This document shows positions 1-6,029 of a DNA stretch of 8,873 nt, one piece after another. The notes under the pieces are model-generated. The model was not told the DNA's origin. It worked only from the letters and a program-made list of their open reading frames with translations, and ran no database searches. How positions within the stretch are numbered: the first letter of the stretch is position 1; each line of letters begins with the position of its first letter. This DNA comes from Clostridiales bacterium (GTDB lineage Bacteria; Bacillota; Clostridia; Lachnospirales; Anaerotignaceae), in contig JAGZLR010000067.1 in assembly GCA_018364635.1 (NCBI GenBank), positions 1 to 8,873 of the forward strand, given 5' to 3'. The position numbers were made by a program, and so were the translations under genes.

Positions 1-300
1 AGTTAGCCGACCTCTACGGTAATCATCATTATCCATTGCTGGAAGATCATCATGAATCAGGGAGTATGTATGTATCATTTCTATGGCACAGGCAAAATCC
101 AAGCAATCGTTTATCGTACCTCCTGCCGCTTGACAGGCTGCTAATAATAACACAGGCCTTAATCGTTTCCCACCTGCAAAGACACTATAACGCATCGCTT
201 GAGAAAGTATCTGTGGATACGCCGTCTCTTTTGGCAACAATTCATCTAAACGCTTGTCTACCAATTGAATTTTATCCTGCAGTTCTTCTTTCCAATTCAT
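1..300 (-). CDS. ispA: Polyprenyl (farnesyl/geranyl) diphosphate synthase, N-terminal part
   Basis: These are the first 100 codons of a trans-isoprenyl diphosphate synthase; the gene runs off the left edge. The family condenses isopentenyl diphosphate with allylic diphosphates in the cytoplasm to make the C15 precursor of undecaprenol and quinone side chains. Visible family motifs are FAGGKRLRP at residues 41-49 (isopentenyl diphosphate binding) and the first aspartate-rich motif DDLPAMD at residues 84-90, followed by RRGR at 95-98, all in the normal spacing. The start ATG at 300 overlaps the xseB stop in an ATGA arrangement, with AGGA about 6 bases upstream, so the two genes are probably translationally coupled. 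The second aspartate-rich motif lies outside the window, so chain length (C10, C15 or C20) cannot be judged. The position after xseA-xseB is the usual one for ispA. Confidence 0.93.
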   Translation of the reverse strand, partial: MNWKEELQDKIQLVDKRLDELLPKETAYPQILSQAMRYSVFAGGKRLRPVLLLAACQAAGGTINDCLDFACAIEMIHTYSLIHDDLPAMDNDDYRRGRLT

Positions 301-542
301 TCTTTCCTGCTCCCCTCATCAAATGGCATTTCGATATATTCACCCGAAAAATTTTTCTGTAGCATCGTAACTTTTCCTTCAGCTTCTGTCAATTTTTGGC
401 GACAAATTACAGAAAGCTCCATTCCTTCTGTATATAACTTAATGGACTCTTCCAAAGATACTTGCTCATTTTCTAATTTATTTACAATCTCCTCAATTCT
501 TGCTACTGCTTCCTCAAAAGTTGGCTTTTTTCTAGCACTCAT
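297..542 (-). CDS. xseB: Exodeoxyribonuclease VII small subunit
   Basis: This is an 81-residue protein of normal XseB length. XseB binds several copies to the long C-terminal helix of XseA to form exonuclease VII, which degrades single-stranded DNA in both directions to short oligonucleotides. The family pattern is clear: FEEAVARIEEIV near the N terminus, then LE-x-EQVSLEESIKLYTEGMEL, then a helix ending in KLTEAEGKV, forming two antiparallel helices. An in-frame ATG at 581 would give a longer protein. I prefer the ATG at 542 because the family match begins there (MSARKKPTFEEA), an AGGG lies just upstream, and the overlap with xseA is then only 11 bases. The acidic/basic tail after about residue 65 is not conserved. 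Confidence 0.93.
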   Translation of the reverse strand: MSARKKPTFEEAVARIEEIVNKLENEQVSLEESIKLYTEGMELSVICRQKLTEAEGKVTMLQKNFSGEYIEMPFDEGSRKE

Positions 543-1749
543 CTTTTTCCCTACTTTCAATAACCGCCCACGCCTGTCCATCTCTCAAACGAATATGCAC
601 CGACTGACCTTTTTCCATATCATCAACACTAGAAAGTATCCTTCCTGCTTTACTTTCTATCAATACAAATCCTCGTTGCATCACAGATAAAGGCGACAAG
701 ACCTCTAATTTTTTTATCTGCTGAACAAAGCAATTTTTTCGCTTCTCTAATTGATATTCCATCTCTTTTTTTAGAGACTGTTCACAATTTTCAATGTAGA
801 TTTGAGACTGTAAAATTTTCTCTACTGGGCGTCTTAAAACCGGTCTGTCAAGAGACTGCTTAAGCCTTTGAGAGGCATTAGAAATGATAAAATCTTCTGC
901 CTCTCTCAGTCTCTTGACAAAGGTTAGAAATCTCTCTTTCTCAACAGACACATCTTCCACTGCAAGCTCGGCTGCCGCAGAAGGTGTTGGTGCCCGTAAA
1001 TCAGCAACCATATCCGAAATAGTCATATCTGTCTCATGACCTACAGCAGAAATTACAGGGATATTTGATGCAAAAATAGCACGCGCTACTTTCTCCTCAT
1101 TAAAAGCCCACAAATCCTCAATTGAACCACCACCACGTCCTATAATAATAACATCTGCACCATTCCAGTCATTGACCATTTGAATGGCTTGAACAATCTC
1201 CTCAGCAGCACCTGTTCCTTGTACCTGCACTGGCACAACAACCAGGTTAATATTTGGATTTCTTCTGGTAGAAATTTTAATAATGTCTCTTACAGCTGCA
1301 CCCGTAGGAGATGTTATGACAGCAATTTTTTTTGGTCTTTGCGGTATTTCCCGTTTAAAGTCTGGATCAAAATATCCCTCTTGTGAAAGCTTTTTTTTCA
1401 ATTGTTCAAAAGCAGTGCTTAAAGCTCCAGCCCCTTCCGGAAGCATTAATTCTGCATAAATTTGATATTCACCAGTGCGCTGATAAACAGAAACATAGCC
1501 ACAAATCACCACTTGCATACCATTTTCCGGCATAAAAGGAAGGAGCTCAGCCGAGCCCCGAAACATAACACAACTGATAGCGCTTGCATCGTCCTTCAAC
1601 GTAAAATACATATGGCCCGAAGAATGAAGTTTGAAATTGGATATTTCACCTTTCACCCACAAACTATTTAGTATAAAATCACTGTCCATCAGACTTTTTA
1701 TGTAGTTATTGATCTGCGAAACGGAAAATACTCTTCTGTCTAACGCCAT
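532..1749 (-). CDS. xseA: Exodeoxyribonuclease VII large subunit
   Basis: This 405-residue protein is the catalytic subunit of exonuclease VII, acting on single-stranded DNA in repair and recombination. The N-terminal OB-fold (residues about 5-100) contains the family sequence LWVKGEISNFKLHSSGHMYF. The catalytic domain shows ITSPTGAAVRDI (145-156), GRGGGSIEDLW (204-214), VGHETD (236-241) with the conserved His238 and Asp241, and RAPTPSAAAE (252-261). A long coiled-coil region (about 265-345) is where XseB binds, and the C-terminal segment contains QRGFVLI. The length is typical of Gram-positive XseA. AAGGA lies about 7 bases upstream of the ATG. It follows nusB by 34 bases without a terminator and overlaps xseB. 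Confidence 0.97.
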   Translation of the reverse strand: MALDRRVFSVSQINNYIKSLMDSDFILNSLWVKGEISNFKLHSSGHMYFTLKDDASAISCVMFRGSAELLPFMPENGMQVVICGYVSVYQRTGEYQIYAELMLPEGAGALSTAFEQLKKKLSQEGYFDPDFKREIPQRPKKIAVITSPTGAAVRDIIKISTRRNPNINLVVVPVQVQGTGAAEEIVQAIQMVNDWNGADVIIIGRGGGSIEDLWAFNEEKVARAIFASNIPVISAVGHETDMTISDMVADLRAPTPSAAAELAVEDVSVEKERFLTFVKRLREAEDFIISNASQRLKQSLDRPVLRRPVEKILQSQIYIENCEQSLKKEMEYQLEKRKNCFVQQIKKLEVLSPLSVMQRGFVLIESKAGRILSSVDDMEKGQSVHIRLRDGQAWAVIESREKDEC

Positions 1750-1783
1750 AGTTTTCCTTCTTTAAAAAAGTAATATAAATGTC

Positions 1784-2179
1784 TTAAGCAATCTTACCTA
1801 AAATACCATTGATAAACGCAGGCGCAGAGTCAGAACTAAAAGCTTTTGCAAGCTCTACAGCCTCATTAATTGCCACTCCAGCTGGTGTATCACCGGAAAA
1901 TTTCAGTTCAAACACAGCCAAGCGTAAAATAGCTAAATCTACCTTGGACATCCGCTCAATTGTCCATCCCTTAGCATTGGCTCCAATTAATTGGTCAATT
2001 TCTTCTATGTGCTCACTTGCACCATCAGCTCTAGACTCAATAAATTTTCTATCCTTGCCAACGATTTCTGGATGTTCATCAAAATATATTTTTTTAATCT
2101 CTTCAGCGTTTTCTTTTCCAGAAAAATCCATCTGGAACAACAAAATAAACGCGTTTTTTCTCGCCTCACTACGGGTCAT
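1784..2179 (-). CDS. nusB: Transcription antitermination factor NusB
   Basis: This 131-residue all-helical RNA-binding protein joins NusE (ribosomal protein S10) at boxA RNA to support antitermination in rRNA operons. Family features are RSEARKNAFILLFQMDF at the N terminus, and in the second half MSKVDLAILRLAVFEL, then the AINEAVELAKAF helix, then APAFINGILGKIA at the C terminus. Length is normal. A GGAGG ribosome binding site lies about 6 bases before the ATG. The gene sits 32 bases after asp23 and 34 bases before xseA; asp23-nusB-xseA is a common order in Bacillota. Confidence 0.96.
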   Translation of the reverse strand: MTRSEARKNAFILLFQMDFSGKENAEEIKKIYFDEHPEIVGKDRKFIESRADGASEHIEEIDQLIGANAKGWTIERMSKVDLAILRLAVFELKFSGDTPAGVAINEAVELAKAFSSDSAPAFINGILGKIA

Positions 2180-2211
2180 AGTATACCTCCAAAAATGAAT
2201 AAAACTGAACT

Positions 2212-2601
2212 TTATTCTTCTGATGATGCAATTTCTTCCATCTGTGGCATTACCACACCTGAAATATAGACATTAACAGCCGACACACAAATTCCGGTCA
2301 TTGTCTCAATGGCAGATTTGATTCTTTTTTGCACTTCTAATGCTGCTTGCTGAATATGAATGCCAAACTCTACCAAAATATCAATTTCAACACTGGTACC
2401 AGTTTCATCTGTCTGCACCTTCACGCCTTTGGACTGATTTTTCTTACCAAAAAACTCAACAATTGAATTACCCTGCGCATTTGAACTTGCTCGAATTCCC
2501 TCTACCTCCATGGCAGCTGTAGCGGCAATAATAGCCAGCACCTCATCAGCAATTTGAATCTGTCCGAACCCCTGTTTTATATTCTCATTATTTTCAACCA
2601 T
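2212..2601 (-). CDS. Asp23/Gls24 family envelope stress response protein
   Basis: This is a 129-residue Asp23/Gls24 (DUF322) protein. In staphylococci Asp23 is an abundant membrane-anchored cytoplasmic protein linked to alkaline and envelope stress; the biochemical function is unknown. The typical pattern is seen: GQIQIADEVLAIIAATAAMEVEGI (12-35), a variable basic loop, then VEIDILVEFGIHIQQAALEVQKRIKSAIETMTG (71-103), then VNVYISGVVMP (109-119). There is no signal peptide or membrane segment. AGGAGG lies 8-9 bases upstream of the ATG. It is the first gene of the operon leading to nusB, xse and ispA, preceded by a sigma-A type promoter. The clostridial copy is often called yqhY; I leave the symbol blank. 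Confidence 0.92.
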   Translation of the reverse strand: MVENNENIKQGFGQIQIADEVLAIIAATAAMEVEGIRASSNAQGNSIVEFFGKKNQSKGVKVQTDETGTSVEIDILVEFGIHIQQAALEVQKRIKSAIETMTGICVSAVNVYISGVVMPQMEEIASSEE

Positions 2602-2671
2602 ATTCCTAACCTCCTATGGATAAACTTTTAATAAAAAAACTCAAAAAGTAGTCTAGATTAAAATATCTTTT

Positions 2672-2700
2672 ATTATAGCAGATTTTTTACACTTTGCAAA
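2672..2700 (-). promoter_or_regulatory. Sigma-A promoter of the asp23-nusB-xseA-xseB-ispA operon
   Basis: On the minus strand the -35 is TTTGCA (2700-2695), followed by a 17-base spacer and a perfect -10 TATAAT (2677-2672), with an extended TGC directly in front of the -10. Transcription should start near 2665, leaving a leader of about 65 bases. The -35 lies inside a 15-base motif (TTTGCAAAGTGTAAA) that recurs in similar form at 2744-2728. Confidence 0.75.
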
Positions 2701-2858
2701 TCAATTCTTATACATCCACAATGCAAGTTTACACACTTTACAAAATTTTATTCCAGATCTTTCTTATATTTAATTTCACTTAATTTTTAAGTAAAGCTAC
2801 CTGTTTCTTACCTACATAAACTTTTTTTGTAAATTTTAATCCAACATACTAAAAAAAT

Positions 2859-2891
2859 AAAAAAGACTGGAGAGAATCTCCAGTCTTTTTT
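2859..2891 (-). terminator. Perfect, symmetrical (bidirectional) terminator
   Basis: This is a 15-base perfect inverted repeat, AAAAAAGACTGGAGA (2859-2873) against TCTCCAGTCTTTTTT (2877-2891), with a 3-base loop. The A-run and T-run make it a usable intrinsic terminator on both strands. No recognised gene ends here: spoIIQ has its own terminator at 3193-3237 and the asp23 promoter lies to the left. It therefore appears to close the orphan unit that starts near 3125. Confidence 0.85.
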
Positions 2892-2943
2892 ATCTTCCTC
2901 TTAGATATAAAGCCATACTTCCCTTGCCTGCCCCCACAGGCAT
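2890..2943 (-). CDS. Possible 17-residue microprotein (MPxGxGxG start)
   Basis: The frame encodes MPVGAGKGSMALYLRGR. It has AGGGAAG about 10 bases upstream of the ATG, and its TAA touches the first base of the terminator stem at 2891. The N-terminal spacing MPxGxGxGxM recalls DUF5320-type small proteins, which begin MPxGDGTGPMG and contain TGRG, but it lacks their cysteines and length. The start codon lies inside a 6-bp hairpin, which could either regulate translation or mean this is simply structured RNA. It may be chance; there is no second line of evidence for translation. Confidence 0.22.
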   Translation of the reverse strand: MPVGAGKGSMALYLRGR

Positions 2944-3089
2944 TATAATAGCTCTTCCCTAACAATTTTAGTTTGATGTTCTAACATACATCTATTTACA
3001 TATCTGATGATGTCAACTTTTTTTATTTAAAACTGCCTCAAAATATTGACTTCATCAAACAATCTAGCTGACTTCCTTAAAATAAAATT

Positions 3090-3125
3090 CGAACTAATTC
3101 AGATTAGTGCAAACTAATCTGTTCG
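3090..3125. promoter_or_regulatory. Operator-like array of three ACTAAT/ATTAGT half-sites
   Basis: On the plus strand ACTAAT (3093-3098), ATTAGT (3103-3108) and ACTAAT (3113-3118) alternate in orientation and begin exactly 10 bases apart, one helical turn each. The last two sit within a perfect 9-bp inverted repeat (CAGATTAGT at 3100-3108, ACTAATCTG at 3113-3121). An outer CGAAC (3090-3094) matches GTTCG (3121-3125). The block begins at the predicted start site of the promoter at 3132-3160, the position expected of a repressor operator. In RNA it would also form a stable 5' stem-loop. The regulator is unknown. Confidence 0.55.
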
Positions 3126-3131
3126 TATTTA

Positions 3132-3160
3132 AGGATAACACTCTTGCCACATATTGTCAA
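3132..3160 (-). promoter_or_regulatory. Sigma-A promoter of the orphan unit
   Basis: The minus strand has a perfect -35 TTGACA (3160-3155), a 17-base spacer and a -10 TATCCT (3137-3132, four of six consensus bases). The predicted start is near 3125, directly at the operator-like repeat. It lies downstream of the spoIIQ terminator, so it is not internal to another unit. Confidence 0.6.
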
Positions 3161-3192
3161 TCCCTTTCCACTATTTTTCTAAATTTTACATA

Positions 3193-3237
3193 AAAAAACG
3201 CCCCGCCTACTGAAAATAGTACAACGAAACGTTTTTT
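3193..3237 (-). terminator. Terminator of the SpoIIQ-like gene
   Basis: The minus-strand RNA can fold AAAAAACG (3237-3230) against CGUUUUUU (3200-3193). The interior UUUCGUU pairs with GGCGGGG mostly through G-U pairs, followed by UACU/AGUA around an AUUUUC loop, and the stem ends in a U-run. On the plus strand the G-U pairs become A-C mismatches, so this should work only leftward. It lies about 20 bases after the stop codon at 3257. Confidence 0.7.
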
Positions 3238-3256
3238 ATTCATAGTTCAATGCTAT

Positions 3257-4063
3257 TTAATTTTGTGCCACAGCCGTTTTAGGGTCAATACTTTGACCAT
3301 CTCTAGAAATAGCGAAATCAACATGGCAGCCTAAAGCGGATCCGTAAATTGTTGGCTCTGTTACCTTACCAATCATCTGGCCGGAGGCCACTTCATCCCC
3401 TACGGTTACAGCAAGCTCATCGCTTAACTGGCCGTATGTAGTCTGCCAGCCATTACCATGGTCAATCACTACTGTATTGCCTGTTACTGGATCATATCCT
3501 GCACTTACAATTTCTCCTGCTGCAGATGCATAAATATCATCACCATCATTTACCGCAATGCTCACACTTTCATTGGTGCGATATTGATCAAGAGTTGCAT
3601 CGTATACTGGCGCATCTATGCTGTAATCCATAACAATCTCTCCAGAAGCTGGAAGATAAAATACCGGTTGTGCATCATCCTCTGTGTCTGTAGCCATAGA
3701 TGTCTTCTGTTCAGTCTCCGATGGATTTTGGGGAGTTGTATCATTTTTTTGTTCTGGTATTTTTGTAGCCTCAGAAGTCTTCTTCTCGTCGTTTTTTTCT
3801 TCTTTTTCTGATTCCATCTTTTTACCACTTGTCTGCTCTACAGTATCCTTTGTCTGAACATCACTTTTTTGTTGGGAATCTGTTCTGTCTGTTTGGTTGT
3901 TAGGAGCTTTGGGCTTAGCATTTTTATTTGCATCAACTGCCGCAATTTCATCTACGTTTTTTTTGTCCTTAGACTGATCCTGTGCGCCACCCCATAAACC
4001 TACTCCTACTGCAGCTACGGCGGCGAATGTCAGTACAGGTACTAAAATACTACTCTTTTTCAT
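3257..4063 (-). CDS. spoIIQ: SpoIIQ-like M23/LytM protein with degenerate active site
   Basis: This 268-residue protein has a short cytoplasmic N terminus, one membrane helix (about 6-24), a long linker rich in Lys, Glu, Gln, Thr and Asp (about 27-135), and a C-terminal LytM/peptidase M23 domain (about 136-263). SpoIIQ is made in the forespore and pairs through its LytM domain with SpoIIIAH across the intermembrane space during engulfment. The M23 zinc ligands are mostly missing: the HxxxD pair is Asn164/Ser168, the active-site His in the usual YAHLS is Gln212 (YGQLS), and HxH is His247-Val-Asp249. Loss of catalysis is therefore predicted, as is known for Bacillus SpoIIQ, whereas C. difficile SpoIIQ keeps its zinc site. 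GGAGGTGG lies 5 bases before the ATG, and a forespore-type promoter lies just upstream. A generic M23 envelope protein is the alternative, but the architecture and spore-gene context favour SpoIIQ. Confidence 0.8.
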   Translation of the reverse strand: MKKSSILVPVLTFAAVAAVGVGLWGGAQDQSKDKKNVDEIAAVDANKNAKPKAPNNQTDRTDSQQKSDVQTKDTVEQTSGKKMESEKEEKNDEKKTSEATKIPEQKNDTTPQNPSETEQKTSMATDTEDDAQPVFYLPASGEIVMDYSIDAPVYDATLDQYRTNESVSIAVNDGDDIYASAAGEIVSAGYDPVTGNTVVIDHGNGWQTTYGQLSDELAVTVGDEVASGQMIGKVTEPTIYGSALGCHVDFAISRDGQSIDPKTAVAQN

Positions 4064-4080
4064 ATTTCCACCTCCGATGA

Positions 4081-4110
4081 TAGTATGATCCTAGCTACAA
4101 AATTTTATAC
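4081..4110 (-). promoter_or_regulatory. Forespore (sigma-F/sigma-G type) promoter of the SpoIIQ-like gene
   Basis: The minus strand reads GTATA (4110-4106), 15 bases, then GATCATACTA (4090-4081). This fits the sigma-F pattern GyATA-N15-GGnnAnAHTR with one mismatch in the -10. The last seven bases, CATACTA, also fit the sigma-G -10 CATnMTA at 18-base spacing. The predicted start near 4074 falls at the edge of the ribosome binding site, giving a very short leader, which is the weak point of the assignment. Confidence 0.5.
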
Positions 4111-4170
4111 ATTGATAAATTTCTTCCTTTTATTTTAATAAATCACTCTTTTTTATTATCTCCATTTCAT

Positions 4171-4199
4171 AAAAAAAGAAAGGGCAATTTACCCTTTCT
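4171..4199 (-). terminator. Terminator of the asd-dapA-dapB operon
   Basis: On the minus strand AGAAAGGG (4199-4192), a 7-base loop, then CCCTTTCT (4184-4177) form an 8-bp stem followed by a run of seven T. It lies 26 bases after the dapB stop codon. Confidence 0.88.
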
Positions 4200-4224
4200 C
4201 ATCTATCTTTCTGCACTTTAAGTA

Positions 4225-4980
4225 TTAATCTGCCATTACATCTTTCATAGAATACAAGCCCGCTGGCTTTCCAGCCAAAAATCGTGCGGCCTTTACTGCG
4301 CCAACAGCAAAAATTTCTTTACTCATTGCACGGTGATTTAATTCAATTATTTCATCTTTACCACAAAAAAGAATTTCATGCTCTCCGACAATGCTACCGC
4401 CCCTAATTGCGGAAATACCAATTTCCTGTTTTGGTCTTTTACATCTTCTATTACTTCTATCATACACATACTCATATTCATTACCAGCGGTTTCATTAAT
4501 CGCCTCAGCAATGGCCAAAGCTGTACCACTAGGTGCATCAATTTTCTGGTTATGATGTTTTTCAATAATCTCTATATCAAATCCAGAATCTGCTAGTTTC
4601 GCCGCTACCTGTTGCACCAAATTTAATAATAGATTTACGCCAACACTCATATTCGCTGAGCGGAGAATCGCCACTTGTTTTGCAGTTTTTTCCAAATAAG
4701 CTTTCTCTGTATCGTTTAATCCTGTAGTACAGATCACAGCAGGGATTTTTTTTTCTCGTGCAAAATCCAATAGTGCCGGTACTGCAGTCGATGTAGAAAA
4801 GTCAATAATAACATCAGCCTTGATATCACAGTCTGCTGGGCTCGCAAATACAGGAAACTTTTCCTCTTTGCATCTTGGGTCAATACCAGCTACAATCTGA
4901 CAATCACTGAGTCCAGATACAATCTCCTCTACGACATGTCCCATTTTTCCATTGGCACCATGAATAATAATTTTTGTCAT
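4225..4980 (-). CDS. dapB: 4-hydroxy-tetrahydrodipicolinate reductase
   Basis: This 251-residue cytoplasmic enzyme reduces the DapA product to tetrahydrodipicolinate with NAD(P)H, in the lysine/diaminopimelate pathway. The Rossmann motif GANGKMG is at residues 8-14. FSTSTA (61-66) and CTTGL (84-88) are the conserved substrate and cofactor loops. The catalytic signature EKHHNQKIDAPSGTA is at 140-154, with His142 and Lys146 matching E. coli His159 and Lys163. Length is slightly below that of E. coli, as usual in Bacillota. AAAGGAAG lies about 10 bases before the ATG. It is the last gene of the lysine-riboswitch operon, separated from dapA by 125 bases, which is long for an operon and could hold an extra promoter. 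Confidence 0.97.
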   Translation of the reverse strand: MTKIIIHGANGKMGHVVEEIVSGLSDCQIVAGIDPRCKEEKFPVFASPADCDIKADVIIDFSTSTAVPALLDFAREKKIPAVICTTGLNDTEKAYLEKTAKQVAILRSANMSVGVNLLLNLVQQVAAKLADSGFDIEIIEKHHNQKIDAPSGTALAIAEAINETAGNEYEYVYDRSNRRCKRPKQEIGISAIRGGSIVGEHEILFCGKDEIIELNHRAMSKEIFAVGAVKAARFLAGKPAGLYSMKDVMAD

Positions 4981-5049
4981 ACAGTCTAACTTCCTTTCTG
5001 CTTATCTGTACTTGAAAAACTAATCCAATCTCAAAAAATAATCAAAATA

Positions 5050-5078
5050 TTTGTATGGCCGAAAGAATTTTAAAATTA
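5050..5078 (-). promoter_or_regulatory. Possible sigma-E-like promoter in front of dapB
   Basis: The minus strand reads TAATTTT (5078-5072), 14 bases, then CATACAAA (5057-5050). This resembles the Bacillus mother-cell sigma-E pattern kmATATT-N14-CATACAnT with one mismatch in each box. It falls in the otherwise unexplained 125-base gap between dapA and dapB. AT-rich DNA gives such matches by chance; an A/T inverted repeat (AGAATTTT at 5090-5083, AAAATTCT at 5071-5064) overlaps it. Confidence 0.25.
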
Positions 5079-5105
5079 ACTAAAAATTCTACCAGTGTAC
5101 TATTT

Positions 5106-5987
5106 TTACAGAAGGCCAACTTTTTTCATCTCAATTTTCAATACTTCTAGGTTGTGTGGCTCCATATCCACTAATGGCAAAACACACTTCCCTACATCCA
5201 TTCCCATCAAATTCATAGCGGTTTTAACCGGAATTGGGTTAACTTCAATAAATAGAGCCTCTATCAAATCAAGATATTTTAGCTGAATTTCACGCGCTAA
5301 TTCATAATTTCCATTGAGATAAGCTACCGTCATATCATGAACTTCTTTTGGACAAATATTAGCCCATACAGAGATAACGCCCTTTCCACCAAGAGATAGA
5401 ATTGGCAAAACATGATCATCATTTCCAGAGTAGAGATCAAAATCAGGGCCACAGTTTGCCGCAATTTTTGCAATATTAGAAAAATTACCACTAGCCTCTT
5501 TAATCGCCACAATATTTTTTATTTTGCTCAAAGCAATACATGTTTCCGGCGCGATATTTAAACCTGTCCTTCCAGGAACATTATAGAGAATAATCGGAAT
5601 ACTAATACTTTCAGCAATTGCTCTATAATGAGCAATCAAACCGTTTTGCGTTGTCTTATTATAGTATGGTGTAACAACAAGAACAGCGTCAGCCCCTACT
5701 TTTTCCGACTCCTGAGCTAAATAAATAGCATGACTCGTCTCATTACTGCCTGCACCGGCAATCACAGGAATCCGATGGTTAATTACCTCTACAGAGAAAC
5801 GAATACACTCAATCTGATCTTCATCAGACAGTATGCTCGCCTCACCTGTTGTGCCACAAATCACCACTGCGTCTGTCTGATTTTTCACATGAAATTCCAG
5901 AAGTTCCCGTAATTTGTCATAATTGACTGTCTCGTCCTCGTTTAACGGGGTAATGAGGGCGACTGCAGAACCTGTAAATACTGACAT
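5106..5987 (-). CDS. dapA: 4-hydroxy-tetrahydrodipicolinate synthase
   Basis: This 293-residue TIM-barrel aldolase condenses pyruvate with aspartate semialdehyde, the first committed step to diaminopimelate and lysine and, in spore formers, dipicolinate. Visible active-site features (numbered from the ATG at 5987) are GTTGE with Thr46-Thr47, YNVPGRTG with Tyr135 and Arg140, and IKEASG with the Schiff-base Lys163. All are offset by two from the E. coli numbering of 44, 45, 133, 138 and 161. Two ATGs are available, at 5993 and 5987. AGGAGG stands only 2 bases before the first but 8 bases before the second, so the second is preferred; the first would add Met-Ser. It follows asd by about 70 bases. 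Confidence 0.96.
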   Translation of the reverse strand: MSVFTGSAVALITPLNEDETVNYDKLRELLEFHVKNQTDAVVICGTTGEASILSDEDQIECIRFSVEVINHRIPVIAGAGSNETSHAIYLAQESEKVGADAVLVVTPYYNKTTQNGLIAHYRAIAESISIPIILYNVPGRTGLNIAPETCIALSKIKNIVAIKEASGNFSNIAKIAANCGPDFDLYSGNDDHVLPILSLGGKGVISVWANICPKEVHDMTVAYLNGNYELAREIQLKYLDLIEALFIEVNPIPVKTAMNLMGMDVGKCVLPLVDMEPHNLEVLKIEMKKVGLL

Positions 5988-6029
5988 AGACATAACCTCC
6001 TGAGATAGTAAAAAATAGTGTAAGAAGAG

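Larger units (their letters stand above)
2859..3125 (-). ncRNA. Candidate orphan transcript (small RNA or microprotein mRNA)
   Basis: This stretch is predicted to be transcribed leftward as an RNA of about 265 nt, from the promoter at 3132-3160 to the terminator at 2859-2891. It begins with a hairpin-capable operator sequence (3090-3125). Near its 3' end it has a 6-bp GC hairpin TGCCTG/CAGGCA (2943-2926, loop TGGGGG) and ends in the terminator stem. No ORF longer than 17 codons with a ribosome binding site was found; a TTG-start 11-codon frame after AAGGAAG near 3070 is also possible. I do not recognise it as a known RNA class (not tmRNA, SRP RNA or a common riboswitch). It could equally be the remnant of a regulated operon that has lost its gene. 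Confidence 0.35.

Noticed and set aside
543..581. 13-residue N-terminal extension of xseB from an upstream ATG
   Set aside because: It would overlap xseA by 50 bases, and the family-conserved start MSARKKPTFEEA begins at the ATG at 542.
2859..2891. Inverted repeat as an insertion-sequence end or attachment site
   Set aside because: The A-run/T-run flanks and 3-base loop are those of an intrinsic terminator, and no transposase or target duplication is nearby.
3010..3045. Second TTGACA on the minus strand inside the orphan unit (3015-3010)
   Set aside because: No acceptable -10 at 16-18 bases; the nearest hexamers match poorly.
3458..3811. 117-codon plus-strand frame opposite the SpoIIQ-like gene
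   Set aside because: This is an antisense shadow of the low-complexity linker and LytM coding sequence, with Phe/Tyr/Ile-rich residues and no ribosome binding site support.
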